A stretch of 5,421 bases of DNA from Clostridia bacterium (lineage in GTDB: Bacteria > Bacillota > Clostridia > Saccharofermentanales > UBA5734), in NCBI GenBank assembly GCA_018056585.1, contig JAGPFK010000130.1, positions 1 through 5,421 on the forward strand. The letters run 5' to 3'. Below are positions 1 through 5,421 of the stretch, piece by piece. Both the position numbers and the translations under genes were made by a program. How positions within the stretch are numbered: the stretch's first letter is position 1; the number at the start of each line of letters is the position of its first letter. The notes under the pieces are model-generated. The model saw only the letters and a program-made list of their open reading frames with translations, was not told the origin of the DNA and searched no databases.

Positions 1-1
1 G

Positions 2-937
2 TTACGCTTTTCCGTCGCAACCCAGAACATTCTTGATCTTATGAGCCACCAGGCTCTTGATCTCTGAGCGGGCTGGGCCCAGATATTTACGCGGGTCAAA
101 TTCACCCGGATTTTCTGCAAAACACTTGCGGATGGTCGCGGTCATGGCCAACCGGAGATCAGAATCGATGTTGATTTTGCAAACGGCCATCCGGGCAGCC
201 TGCCGCAGCATATCCTCAGGGATACCAATCGCATGGGGCATGTTACCGCCATACTGATTAATCATATCAACATATTTGGGCAATATAGAGCTGGCGCCAT
301 GAAGAACAATCGGGAAACCAGGCAAGCGCTTTGCAACTTCTTCCAGAATATCGAATCGAAGCTGCGGTTTTTGTCCAGGTTTGAACTTGTAGGCGCCATG
401 ACTGGTCCCAATGGCGATGGCCAATGAATCACATTCAGTCCGGGTAACAAATTCATAGACTTCGTCCGGATTGGTAAATAAGGCGTCTTCATCCGTAACG
501 TTGACCGCATCCTCAATACCGGCCAGCCGGCCCAGTTCGGCTTCAACAACCACACCGCGCGGATGAGCGTATTCCACAACCTGTCTTGTGAGCTTGATGT
601 TTTCTTCAAAGCCAAGATGAGACCCATCAATCATGACCGATGTAAATCCGCCGTCAATGCAGCTTTTACAGAGTTCAAATGTATCTCCATGGTCAAGATG
701 AAGCACAATGGGAAGACCGGTCTCAATCAGAGCGGCTTCAACCAGTTTGGTCAGATAGGTGTGACTGGCATATTTTCTTGCTCCGGAAGAAACCTGAAGG
801 ATCAGCGGCGCATTCAACTCTTTAGCAGCCTCGGTGATCCCCTGAACAATTTCCATGTTGTTGACATTGAAGGCACCGATGGCATAACCGCCCTCGTAAG
901 CTTTTCGGAACATTTCCTTTGATGTGACAAGTGGCAT
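2..937 (-). CDS. fba: Class II (zinc-dependent) fructose-bisphosphate aldolase
   Basis: This cytosolic enzyme reversibly cleaves fructose-1,6-bisphosphate into dihydroxyacetone phosphate and glyceraldehyde-3-phosphate in glycolysis and gluconeogenesis. It is a single TIM-barrel domain of 311 residues. Seen in the sequence, numbered from the ATG at 937: HLDHG at 80-84, with D82 the expected catalytic acid and H83 a metal ligand; VEAELG at 131-136; TSHGAY at 178-183 with H180 and VLHGAS at 211-216 with H213 as the other expected metal ligands; NIDSD at 256-260 for phosphate binding. An insertion at about 217-247 after HGAS (ILPKYVDMINQYGG...) is typical of the longer class II forms of about 305-330 residues; short forms such as Bacillus FbaA are about 285. 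The frame extends upstream to a TTG at 946, but a Shine-Dalgarno AAGGAG at 952-947 abuts that TTG and lies 9 bases before the ATG, so the ATG is chosen. The TAA stop occupies bases 4-2, so the gene is complete. It follows valS after 88 bases. A tagatose-bisphosphate aldolase is the main alternative; fructose-bisphosphate aldolase is more likely. Confidence 0.95.
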   Translation of the reverse strand: MPLVTSKEMFRKAYEGGYAIGAFNVNNMEIVQGITEAAKELNAPLILQVSSGARKYASHTYLTKLVEAALIETGLPIVLHLDHGDTFELCKSCIDGGFTSVMIDGSHLGFEENIKLTRQVVEYAHPRGVVVEAELGRLAGIEDAVNVTDEDALFTNPDEVYEFVTRTECDSLAIAIGTSHGAYKFKPGQKPQLRFDILEEVAKRLPGFPIVLHGASSILPKYVDMINQYGGNMPHAIGIPEDMLRQAARMAVCKINIDSDLRLAMTATIRKCFAENPGEFDPRKYLGPARSEIKSLVAHKIKNVLGCDGKA

Positions 938-946
938 ATTCTTCAA

Positions 947-952
947 CTCCTT
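947..952 (-). promoter_or_regulatory. Ribosome binding site of the aldolase gene (decides the start)
   Basis: AAGGAG on the minus strand reads 952 to 947. It touches the in-frame TTG at 946, leaving no spacer, and lies 9 bases from the ATG at 937. This spacing favours the ATG and a 311-residue protein over the 314-residue form starting MKNMPL. Confidence 0.85.
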
Positions 953-1025
953 ATATCATGATCTAACGCCTTTTGGGAAGCACATCATAATTCAATTTAA
1001 AGGTGCAGCCCCATACATAATCATT

Positions 1026-3716
1026 CTATGATTGATTTTGGGTCGCGTCAATGTTTTTGGCCTCTTTCTCCAAAAGAGAAAGCCGGTCGATGACAGCAGA
1101 CAGCATGTCCTGATAGCGTTTTTGCTTGTCGTATTCGGACATAACGACTTTTTTTGGAGCTTTCTCTACAAATTGACGGTTGCTGAGCTTGTTTTCAACC
1201 CGCTTCAATTCATCTTCCAGGTTTTCTTTTTCTTTTTGAAGGCGGCTTATCTCCTGATCCAAGTCAATCAGATCGGCCAGCGGTACATATATTTCACCTC
1301 CATCGAAAACAGCCGTTACTGCCGTCAGGGGAATATCAGTTTTATCAGCTTGCGTTTTAAGTTCTGAAATGCCGGCCAAATGCTGCAAGTAAGCCTGTCC
1401 ATTTATAAAATGCTGCCTGATGACGGGATCTTCAGAAACCACAATCAAATGAATTTTCACAGACGGTGCCACATTCATGCGCGTCCGGATGTTGCGGATT
1501 TCCCGGATGGCTTCCATGAGGACCGTCATTTCCTGTTCTTCTTGCGGAAACTGCAAGGTCGGATTTGGCTTAGGCCATGCTGAAACCATGATGCTCTCGT
1601 CTTCATGAATGAGGTGCTGATAGATGACCTCCGTAACAAACGGCATAAAGGGATGCAGCAGCTGCATTGCCTCCATGAGTACTTGATTCAGAACAAATTG
1701 TGCTGTCTGCCGGCTTTTGGATCCCTGACTGCCATTTAGGCGCGGTTTGCTCATTTCAATGGTCCAGTCACAAAATTCTTCCCAGATAAAACTGGTTATT
1801 TTAGCCAAAGCAAGCCCAAATTCATATTTCTCTATATTGGCGGTCACTTCTTTTTTCAGGGTTTGCAAGCGTGATAAAATCCAACGATCTTCCAGATTGA
1901 AATCATTGTTGCTGATCCCTGAAAAATCCATTTCGTCATCGAAATTCATCACGGTAAATCTGAACGCATTCCAGACCTTATTAATGAAATTACGTGAAGC
2001 CTCCACTTTTTCATATTGAAAGCGCTGGTCGTTGCCCGGAGCGCTGCCATGAATGAGAGCGTATCGAAGCGCATCGGCACCATAAAGATCGATCACTTCC
2101 AAAGGATCGATGCCGTTTCCCAGAGATTTAGACATTTTACGGCCTTCGCTGTCGCGAACAATGCCATGGATCAGAACCGTATGAAAAGGCACTTTCCCAG
2201 TATGTTCCAGGGCGGAAAAAATCATGCGGGCTACCCAAAAGAAAATAATATCATAGGCCGTCACCAAAACATCGGTTGGATAAAAGCGCCTCATGTCGTC
2301 CGTGTCATCTGGCCATCCAAGCGTTGAAAAGGGCCAGAGCGCGGAAGAAAACCAGGTATCGAGGGTATCTTCATCCTGTAATAAATTGGAACCTTTACAT
2401 TGATCGCACATCTGCGGCGTTTGTTCAGAAACGACGATTTCGCCGCAGTCCTGGCAGTACCAGGCCGGTATGCGATGGCCCCACCACAACTGGCGCGAGA
2501 TACACCAGTCTTTTACATTTTCCATCCAGTTGAAGTATATTTTTTCAAATCGATCCGGTACAAATTGGATTTGTTTTTGTTTCACAACAGCTATAGCTGG
2601 TTCCGCCAGCGGCTTCATCTTAACGAACCATTGAACCGAAATACGTGGCTCGACCACCGTATGACAACGATAGCAGGAGCCAACGAAATGCCTGTAGGGT
2701 TCTGTTTTGACTAAATAGCCGCCAGCTTTCAGATCTTTTACAATGAGTTGGCGCGCCGTCATTCGATCCAGGCCGGCATAGGGGCCTCCGTTTTCATTGA
2801 TGCATGCATCGTCTGTCATGATGTTCAGCATCGTCAGATTGTGTTTCAGACCCACTTCGAAGTCATTTGGATCATGAGCCGGCGTGATTTTCACAACACC
2901 CGTTCCAAAATCTCGTTCAACATAAGGATCAGCAATAACCGGGATCGTCCGGTTCATCAACGGCAAAAGGACTTCCTTCCCAACAAATCGGGTGTAGCGC
3001 TCATCATCCGGATGGACAGCGACGGCGGTATCTCCGAGAAGTGTTTCAGGTCGGGTTGTGGCGATAACAAGCGCATCGCTGCCGTCTGTTAACGGATAGC
3101 GAATATGCCAAAGAAAGGAATCTTCTTCATGATATTCCACTTCGGTATCAGAAATAGATGTTTTACAAACGGGGCACCAATTGATGATGCGTTCACCCCG
3201 GTAAATCAAACCCTTTTGATAAAGATAAACAAAAACATGCGTAACGGCACGAGACAAGCCCTCATCCATGGTAAAGCGTTCCCGACTCCAGTCACAGGAT
3301 GACCCCAGGCGCTTGAGCTGTTCAATGATGCGGCCGCCATATTCTTTTTTCCAGGCCCAGGCACGCTCAAGAAATGCCTCACGCCCGATCATTTCTTTGG
3401 TTTTACCTTCCTTTCGTAATTGCTCTGAAATCTTTGCTTCCGTTGCAATGGATGCATGATCCGTTCCAGGAAGCCAAAGTGTGGCAAAGCCTTGCATGCG
3501 CTTGAAGCGAACCAGTAAATCCTGTAAGGTGTTATTTAAAGCGTGCCCCATATGCAGTTGCCCCGTAATATTGGGTGGCGGGATGACGATCGTAAAGGTC
3601 GGTTTATTGGGATCGTCATCCGGTTGAAAGTAGCCTTTTGACTCCCATTCCTTGTAAAGAGCCGCTTCATAAAGAGCAGGCTCAAATGTTTTAGCGATGT
3701 GGTCGATTCTTTTCAT
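1026..3716 (-). CDS. valS: Valyl-tRNA synthetase (ValRS)
   Basis: This cytosolic class Ia synthetase charges tRNA-Val with valine using ATP and edits mischarged threonyl-tRNA-Val. It has 896 residues, close to the usual ~880. Seen in order: PPPNITGQLHMGHAL (46-60) with the HIGH-type signature HMGH at 55-58; WLPGTDHASIATE (81-93); the CP1 editing domain at about 190-345, with ATTRPETLLGDTAV (219-232) and GTGVVKITPAHDPND (271-285); four cysteine pairs fit for zinc ribbons (C181/C184, C348/C351, C421/C424, C437/C440); DEDTLDTWFSSALWP (448-462); KMSKS at 527-531; an anticodon-binding helical domain at about 605-770; and a C-terminal coiled-coil tRNA-binding arm at about 818-888 rich in K, E and L. 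The ATG at 3716 has GGAGGA at 3727-3722 five bases upstream. No catalytic motif is missing. It sits 20 bases after a small membrane protein gene, and both lie downstream of a valine T-box leader, so expression should rise when tRNA-Val is uncharged. Confidence 0.99.
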   Translation of the reverse strand: MKRIDHIAKTFEPALYEAALYKEWESKGYFQPDDDPNKPTFTIVIPPPNITGQLHMGHALNNTLQDLLVRFKRMQGFATLWLPGTDHASIATEAKISEQLRKEGKTKEMIGREAFLERAWAWKKEYGGRIIEQLKRLGSSCDWSRERFTMDEGLSRAVTHVFVYLYQKGLIYRGERIINWCPVCKTSISDTEVEYHEEDSFLWHIRYPLTDGSDALVIATTRPETLLGDTAVAVHPDDERYTRFVGKEVLLPLMNRTIPVIADPYVERDFGTGVVKITPAHDPNDFEVGLKHNLTMLNIMTDDACINENGGPYAGLDRMTARQLIVKDLKAGGYLVKTEPYRHFVGSCYRCHTVVEPRISVQWFVKMKPLAEPAIAVVKQKQIQFVPDRFEKIYFNWMENVKDWCISRQLWWGHRIPAWYCQDCGEIVVSEQTPQMCDQCKGSNLLQDEDTLDTWFSSALWPFSTLGWPDDTDDMRRFYPTDVLVTAYDIIFFWVARMIFSALEHTGKVPFHTVLIHGIVRDSEGRKMSKSLGNGIDPLEVIDLYGADALRYALIHGSAPGNDQRFQYEKVEASRNFINKVWNAFRFTVMNFDDEMDFSGISNNDFNLEDRWILSRLQTLKKEVTANIEKYEFGLALAKITSFIWEEFCDWTIEMSKPRLNGSQGSKSRQTAQFVLNQVLMEAMQLLHPFMPFVTEVIYQHLIHEDESIMVSAWPKPNPTLQFPQEEQEMTVLMEAIREIRNIRTRMNVAPSVKIHLIVVSEDPVIRQHFINGQAYLQHLAGISELKTQADKTDIPLTAVTAVFDGGEIYVPLADLIDLDQEISRLQKEKENLEDELKRVENKLSNRQFVEKAPKKVVMSEYDKQKRYQDMLSAVIDRLSLLEKEAKNIDATQNQS

Positions 3717-3736
3717 GACTGTCCTCCAAAAATGAT

Positions 3737-4003
3737 TTATGATCGAAAGCCGAACAGAAGCAATAAAAGCCCCGGTATCGCGATAAACAAACCATACAGT
3801 TTGACTTCAGTGATTGCCATATCCCGGCAATACTTGTCTTTTTCTTCTTTTGTCATCACCTCTTCAAAATCCGGAGGCAGCTTCTTCTTTTCTGACAAAT
3901 GGCGACGATCAGCTATTTTAGGTGCTCTGTAAACGACATAAAGCCCAAATAATGTGATGATGAAGCCAATAATCTTTAGGATCAGTTTTGCTGTTTCACT
4001 CAT
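3737..4003 (-). CDS. Small two-helix membrane protein of unknown function
   Basis: I do not recognise this 88-residue protein. Seen: two strongly hydrophobic segments at about 7-25 (LILKIIGFIITLFGLYVVY) and about 68-86 (VKLYGLFIAIPGLLLLLFG), joined by a charged loop of about 40 residues containing DRRHLSEKKKLPPDFEEVM. The loop is rich in Lys and Arg, so by the positive-inside rule it is probably cytoplasmic with both ends outside; this is inference. There is no signal-peptidase site, lipobox or catalytic motif. The start at 4003 (MSETAK) has two Shine-Dalgarno-like sequences just upstream. The frame can be extended to an ATG at 4048, but that start lies at the terminator U-tract without a ribosome site and is rejected. 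It is the first gene after the valine T-box and ends 20 bases before valS, so the two are almost certainly co-transcribed and share tRNA-Val control. A role in valine transport or sensing would be speculation. Confidence 0.8.
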   Translation of the reverse strand: MSETAKLILKIIGFIITLFGLYVVYRAPKIADRRHLSEKKKLPPDFEEVMTKEEKDKYCRDMAITEVKLYGLFIAIPGLLLLLFGFRS

Positions 4004-4005
4004 CT

Positions 4006-4021
4006 CTCCTTGATGCCTCCT
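4006..4021 (-). promoter_or_regulatory. Tandem Shine-Dalgarno sequences before the small membrane gene
   Basis: Reading the minus strand, AGGAGG at 4021-4016 lies 12 bases and AAGGAG at 4011-4006 lies 2 bases before the ATG at 4003. Neither spacing is ideal (usual 5-9), but together they support this start and no other in-frame start nearby is better placed. Confidence 0.6.
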
Positions 4022-4046
4022 ATGATGCGAATCCACCGATGGATAC

Positions 4047-4080
4047 AAAAAAAGCTCTCATCCAACAACTGGACGAAAGC
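4047..4080 (-). terminator. Intrinsic terminator of the T-box leader
   Basis: GCUUUCGUCCA (4080-4070) pairs with UGGAUGAGAGC (4064-4054) in 11 continuous pairs, two of them G-U, with the loop GUUGU, followed directly by seven Us (4053-4047). It should stop transcription before the membrane gene and valS when tRNA-Val is charged. Confidence 0.93.
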
Positions 4081-4104
4081 CAAACTTCCGTGGTACCACC
4101 AGTT
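4067..4104 (-). promoter_or_regulatory. T-box antiterminator
   Basis: AACUGG (4104-4099) pairs with CCAGUU (4072-4067). The seven-base bulge UGGUACC spans 4098-4092, then ACGGAAG (4091-4085) pairs with CUUUCGU (4079-4073) around the loop UUUGG. That is 13 pairs in two helices flanking the canonical bulge. The 3' strand shares CUUUCGUCCA with the 5' side of the terminator, so the two folds exclude each other. Confidence 0.92.
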
Positions 4105-4106
4105 TT

Positions 4107-4119
4107 CCCGCAAAGCGGG
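4107..4119 (-). promoter_or_regulatory. T-box stem III hairpin
   Basis: A perfect five-pair hairpin, CCCGC / UUU loop / GCGGG, lies two bases before the antiterminator strand. Its position matches the stem III that precedes the antiterminator in T-box leaders. Confidence 0.75.
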
Positions 4120-4149
4120 CACTCTTTAGCCTTGACGCGGCCTCCCGTC

Positions 4150-4257
4150 CCTGCTCCAAAGCGACCTTCCATCCCGCTGACCGGCAGGACCTTACAGCCT
4201 CATGAATCCTGCTCTCTGTCGATCTGAAGGCGATGTACTCCTCTTCTTCAACACAGG
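4150..4257 (-). promoter_or_regulatory. T-box stem I with GUC (valine) specifier
   Basis: Hand folding gives a basal helix CCUGUGUUGAAG (4257-4246) with CUUUGGAGCAGG (4161-4150), one mismatch and several G-U pairs. Above it is the specifier loop with AGUA (4239-4236) opposite GAA (4168-4166), the usual loop-E arrangement, and GUC at 4165-4163. Next come CAUC (4235-4232) with GAUG (4173-4170), GAUCG (4224-4220) with CGGUC (4183-4179), an AGAGAG stretch at 4217-4212, and an apical helix GCAGGAUU (4212-4205) with GGUCCUGC (4191-4184). The apical loop holds GGCUG, fitting the conserved GNUG element. GGU (glycine), one base upstream, could be read instead, but tRNA-Gly normally has discriminator U and would not match the UGGU bulge. 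Confidence 0.85.
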
Positions 4258-4264
4258 TGACTTT

Positions 4265-4293
4265 ATCTTAACGATTAAGCGGCGAAAATGCAA
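4265..4293 (-). promoter_or_regulatory. Sigma-A type promoter of the T-box operon
   Basis: TTGCAT (-35, 4293-4288), a 17-base spacer and TAAGAT (-10, 4270-4265) lie just upstream of the leader. The match is moderate (3/6 and 4/6), but the spacing is ideal and a start near 4258 coincides with the first paired base of stem I. The -35 lies 13 bases beyond the stop of the upstream gene. Confidence 0.65.
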
Positions 4294-4306
4294 GATCCAA
4301 AATGAG

Positions 4307-5383
4307 CTATGAACTGGTTTGAATTTTGCAGGATTCTACCGTCCATTGATTTTTCTCATGAATAAGGGAGATGGCCACCACCTGAGGTTGATACTGATCG
4401 TCATAAAGAACGGTTCTCAGATCAATGACGCTCTCATCCTGATGGAGGATCATGACAGGAAGGCAATCGCTTCCATCTTCAGAATAAGCAGCCAAAGTCT
4501 TTAGGGGAATGATTTTGCCATCCGATAATTCGGTTTGTATTGGGCCGCTTTGTAAGGCAGACCGGATCTGTTGGGCCAGCTCTTCATCTGGAAAGGTTAT
4601 GTGCGTTTTATTTTCATCTTCCAGAAGCACGGCGTCACCGGTATCAGCAAAGACAATAAATCTACAAAATGTCAGGCTTTCCCACGTTTCTTCTTCTGAT
4701 CCAGCTAAAATCCGTTCGATCTGAACACAAAAGTGATGCTGCGCAGCCGCTTGGGTTAAGGTTGTTCCCTCATAGGAAAGCTTGCTTTGTATCTGGCAGT
4801 GTCCTCCTTCCATCGGAAGAATCTTTTGTGTGTCACAAACATCGAATGACAAGTTCAACGCGGGGATTAACTGGCTGACAGAAAGAGAACCGGCATTTTC
4901 ACGCAGGCAGAAATCGGCGGGGATCAGTTCCGGATGATGCAAGACAATCCGCCCTTCATCAATCAGCTGATCGGGCCGGGAGGGATTTAGCAGCGTGCGA
5001 AGATCAGTGATCGGAATTTGAACCGTAAGCAGCGGCTGCTGATTCTGATCGTTCAAATCAACACAGATCTGGCCCGTTATGATGGGCTCCAGAAGATCAT
5101 TCAGATCATTGAGCCAATCGAGTTCCTCGATCAGACGGTTGATATCATAAAGACGATGGCGTGTTGTTGGCTCCGGTGTCGTTTGCTCTTCAGAATTATT
5201 TTCTGTGGCTGATAAAACCGGCTCCGTATCAAGGTTCGTCTGCAAAGCAAGATAAAGACCAAGTGTTGAATCCAGTGGTTGACCAGGCGCTGCCTCCTCG
5301 GCTTTTTGCCCGGTTAAAGCAAAGGAGTCGACGGCGTCCGGCAAAAGATTTTTCAGATTTTGTTCCAGCTGATCAAAAAGCAC
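4307..5383 (-). CDS. Acidic soluble protein of unknown function
   Basis: I do not recognise this protein of about 358 residues. No signal peptide, membrane helix, nucleotide-binding loop or metal motif is evident. Seen: an N-terminal helix-like segment (1-20, LFDQLEQNLKNLLP); a low-complexity linker at about 25-75 rich in E, T, P and Q; a leucine- and acid-rich stretch at 78-99 (LYDINRLIEELDWLNDLNDLL); then a long region of alternating hydrophobic and polar residues suggesting beta strands (105-350), with eight scattered cysteines from C107 on and no CxxC pair. The composition is clearly acidic. The GTG at 5383 has a weak GGGAAG at 5394-5389 five bases upstream. The frame has no stop between that GTG and the window edge (upstream codons read ...DNLFASREVL), so the true start may lie outside. 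It ends at TAG 4309-4307, directly before the T-box promoter. No hairpin terminator is visible after it. It is probably the last gene of a unit lying beyond the window. Confidence 0.75.
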   Translation of the reverse strand: MLFDQLEQNLKNLLPDAVDSFALTGQKAEEAAPGQPLDSTLGLYLALQTNLDTEPVLSATENNSEEQTTPEPTTRHRLYDINRLIEELDWLNDLNDLLEPIITGQICVDLNDQNQQPLLTVQIPITDLRTLLNPSRPDQLIDEGRIVLHHPELIPADFCLRENAGSLSVSQLIPALNLSFDVCDTQKILPMEGGHCQIQSKLSYEGTTLTQAAAQHHFCVQIERILAGSEEETWESLTFCRFIVFADTGDAVLLEDENKTHITFPDEELAQQIRSALQSGPIQTELSDGKIIPLKTLAAYSEDGSDCLPVMILHQDESVIDLRTVLYDDQYQPQVVAISLIHEKNQWTVESCKIQTSS

Positions 5384-5421
5384 AAGAACTTCCCTGCTGG
5401 CAAAAAGATTATCACGACAGA

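Larger units (their letters stand above)
4047..4258 (-). promoter_or_regulatory. Valine-specific T-box riboswitch leader
   Basis: This is a tRNA-sensing transcription attenuator. Stem I (4257-4150) carries AGUA and a GUC valine specifier; a short hairpin region follows; stem III is at 4119-4107; the T-box core GGTGGTACCACGG runs 4101 to 4089; a terminator with seven Us ends at 4047. Known mechanism: uncharged tRNA pairs through its anticodon with the specifier and through its NCCA end with the UGGN bulge, which stabilises the antiterminator. Here the bulge is UGGU, which fits a tRNA with discriminator base A such as tRNA-Val. The specifier, the bulge and the downstream valS all agree. It controls the 88-residue membrane gene and valS, and possibly the aldolase gene by read-through. 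Confidence 0.96.

Noticed and set aside
262..630. 122-codon minus-strand frame inside the aldolase gene
   Set aside because: It lies wholly within the aldolase coding sequence in another frame, and its composition does not resemble a real protein; it is a shadow.
563..922. 119-codon plus-strand frame opposite the aldolase gene
   Set aside because: It is antisense to a clearly conserved enzyme gene, has no recognisable domain and no good ribosome site; it is a shadow, like the other plus-strand frames opposite valS and the unknown 358-residue gene.
984..989. TATGAT on the minus strand as a -10 box for the aldolase gene
   Set aside because: It matches TATAAT at 5/6, but 17-18 bases upstream the sequence is GGGGCT/TGGGGC, nothing like a -35, so it is too weak to list as a promoter.
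4004..4048. N-terminal extension of the small membrane protein (MYPSVDSHHRRHQGE)
   Set aside because: Its ATG lies at the end of the T-box terminator U-tract with no ribosome site, while the ATG at 4003 has two Shine-Dalgarno-like sequences.
4134..4149. GACG/CGUC hairpin as a canonical T-box stem II
   Set aside because: Four pairs with an eight-base loop is too weak to annotate as a separate element; it is mentioned only in the finding on leader compactness.
4267..4279. Inverted repeat CTTAA-TCG-TTAAG overlapping the -10 region, as a possible operator
   Set aside because: Five-base arms made mostly of A and T arise easily by chance, and the operon already has a complete T-box control.

Overview
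The window reads as ordinary chromosomal DNA from a low-to-mid GC member of the Bacillota (Firmicutes), most likely a Clostridia- or Erysipelotrichia-like lineage. The main grounds are a complete tRNA-sensing T-box leader in front of a valyl-tRNA synthetase operon, strong AAGGAG/GGAGG ribosome binding sites, and a class II (metal-dependent) fructose-bisphosphate aldolase. The genus cannot be named from this sequence. All real genes are on the minus strand, so transcription runs from high to low coordinates.

Layout in transcription order. (1) 5383-4307 is an acidic, soluble protein of about 358 residues that I do not recognise; its frame stays open to the window edge, so its start is uncertain. 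(2) 4293-4265 is a good sigma-A type promoter, 13 bases after that gene's stop. (3) About 4258-4047 is a valine-type T-box leader. It has stem I with AGUA/GAA specifier loop and a GUC specifier, a stem III hairpin, the UGGUACC T-box, and mutually exclusive antiterminator and terminator folds. (4) 4003-3737 is an 88-residue two-helix membrane protein of unknown function. (5) 3716-1026 is valS, complete, with all hallmark motifs. (6) 937-2 is a class II fructose-bisphosphate aldolase, complete, with its stop at the very edge of the window.

How the parts work together. Uncharged tRNA-Val should bind the leader, with its anticodon pairing with GUC and its ACCA end pairing with UGGU. This favours the antiterminator, so transcription continues into the small membrane gene and valS when valine charging falls. 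The membrane gene lies between the T-box and valS, only 20 bases before valS, so it is expected to be induced by the same signal. No convincing terminator or promoter is visible in the 88 bases between valS and the aldolase gene, so read-through into the aldolase is possible but unproven.

I see no mobile element, CRISPR array, tRNA or rRNA gene, integration site or clear sign of horizontal transfer. The points most worth a second look are the unknown membrane protein under T-box control, the unknown 358-residue protein, and the compact T-box with little room for a stem II/IIA-B module.
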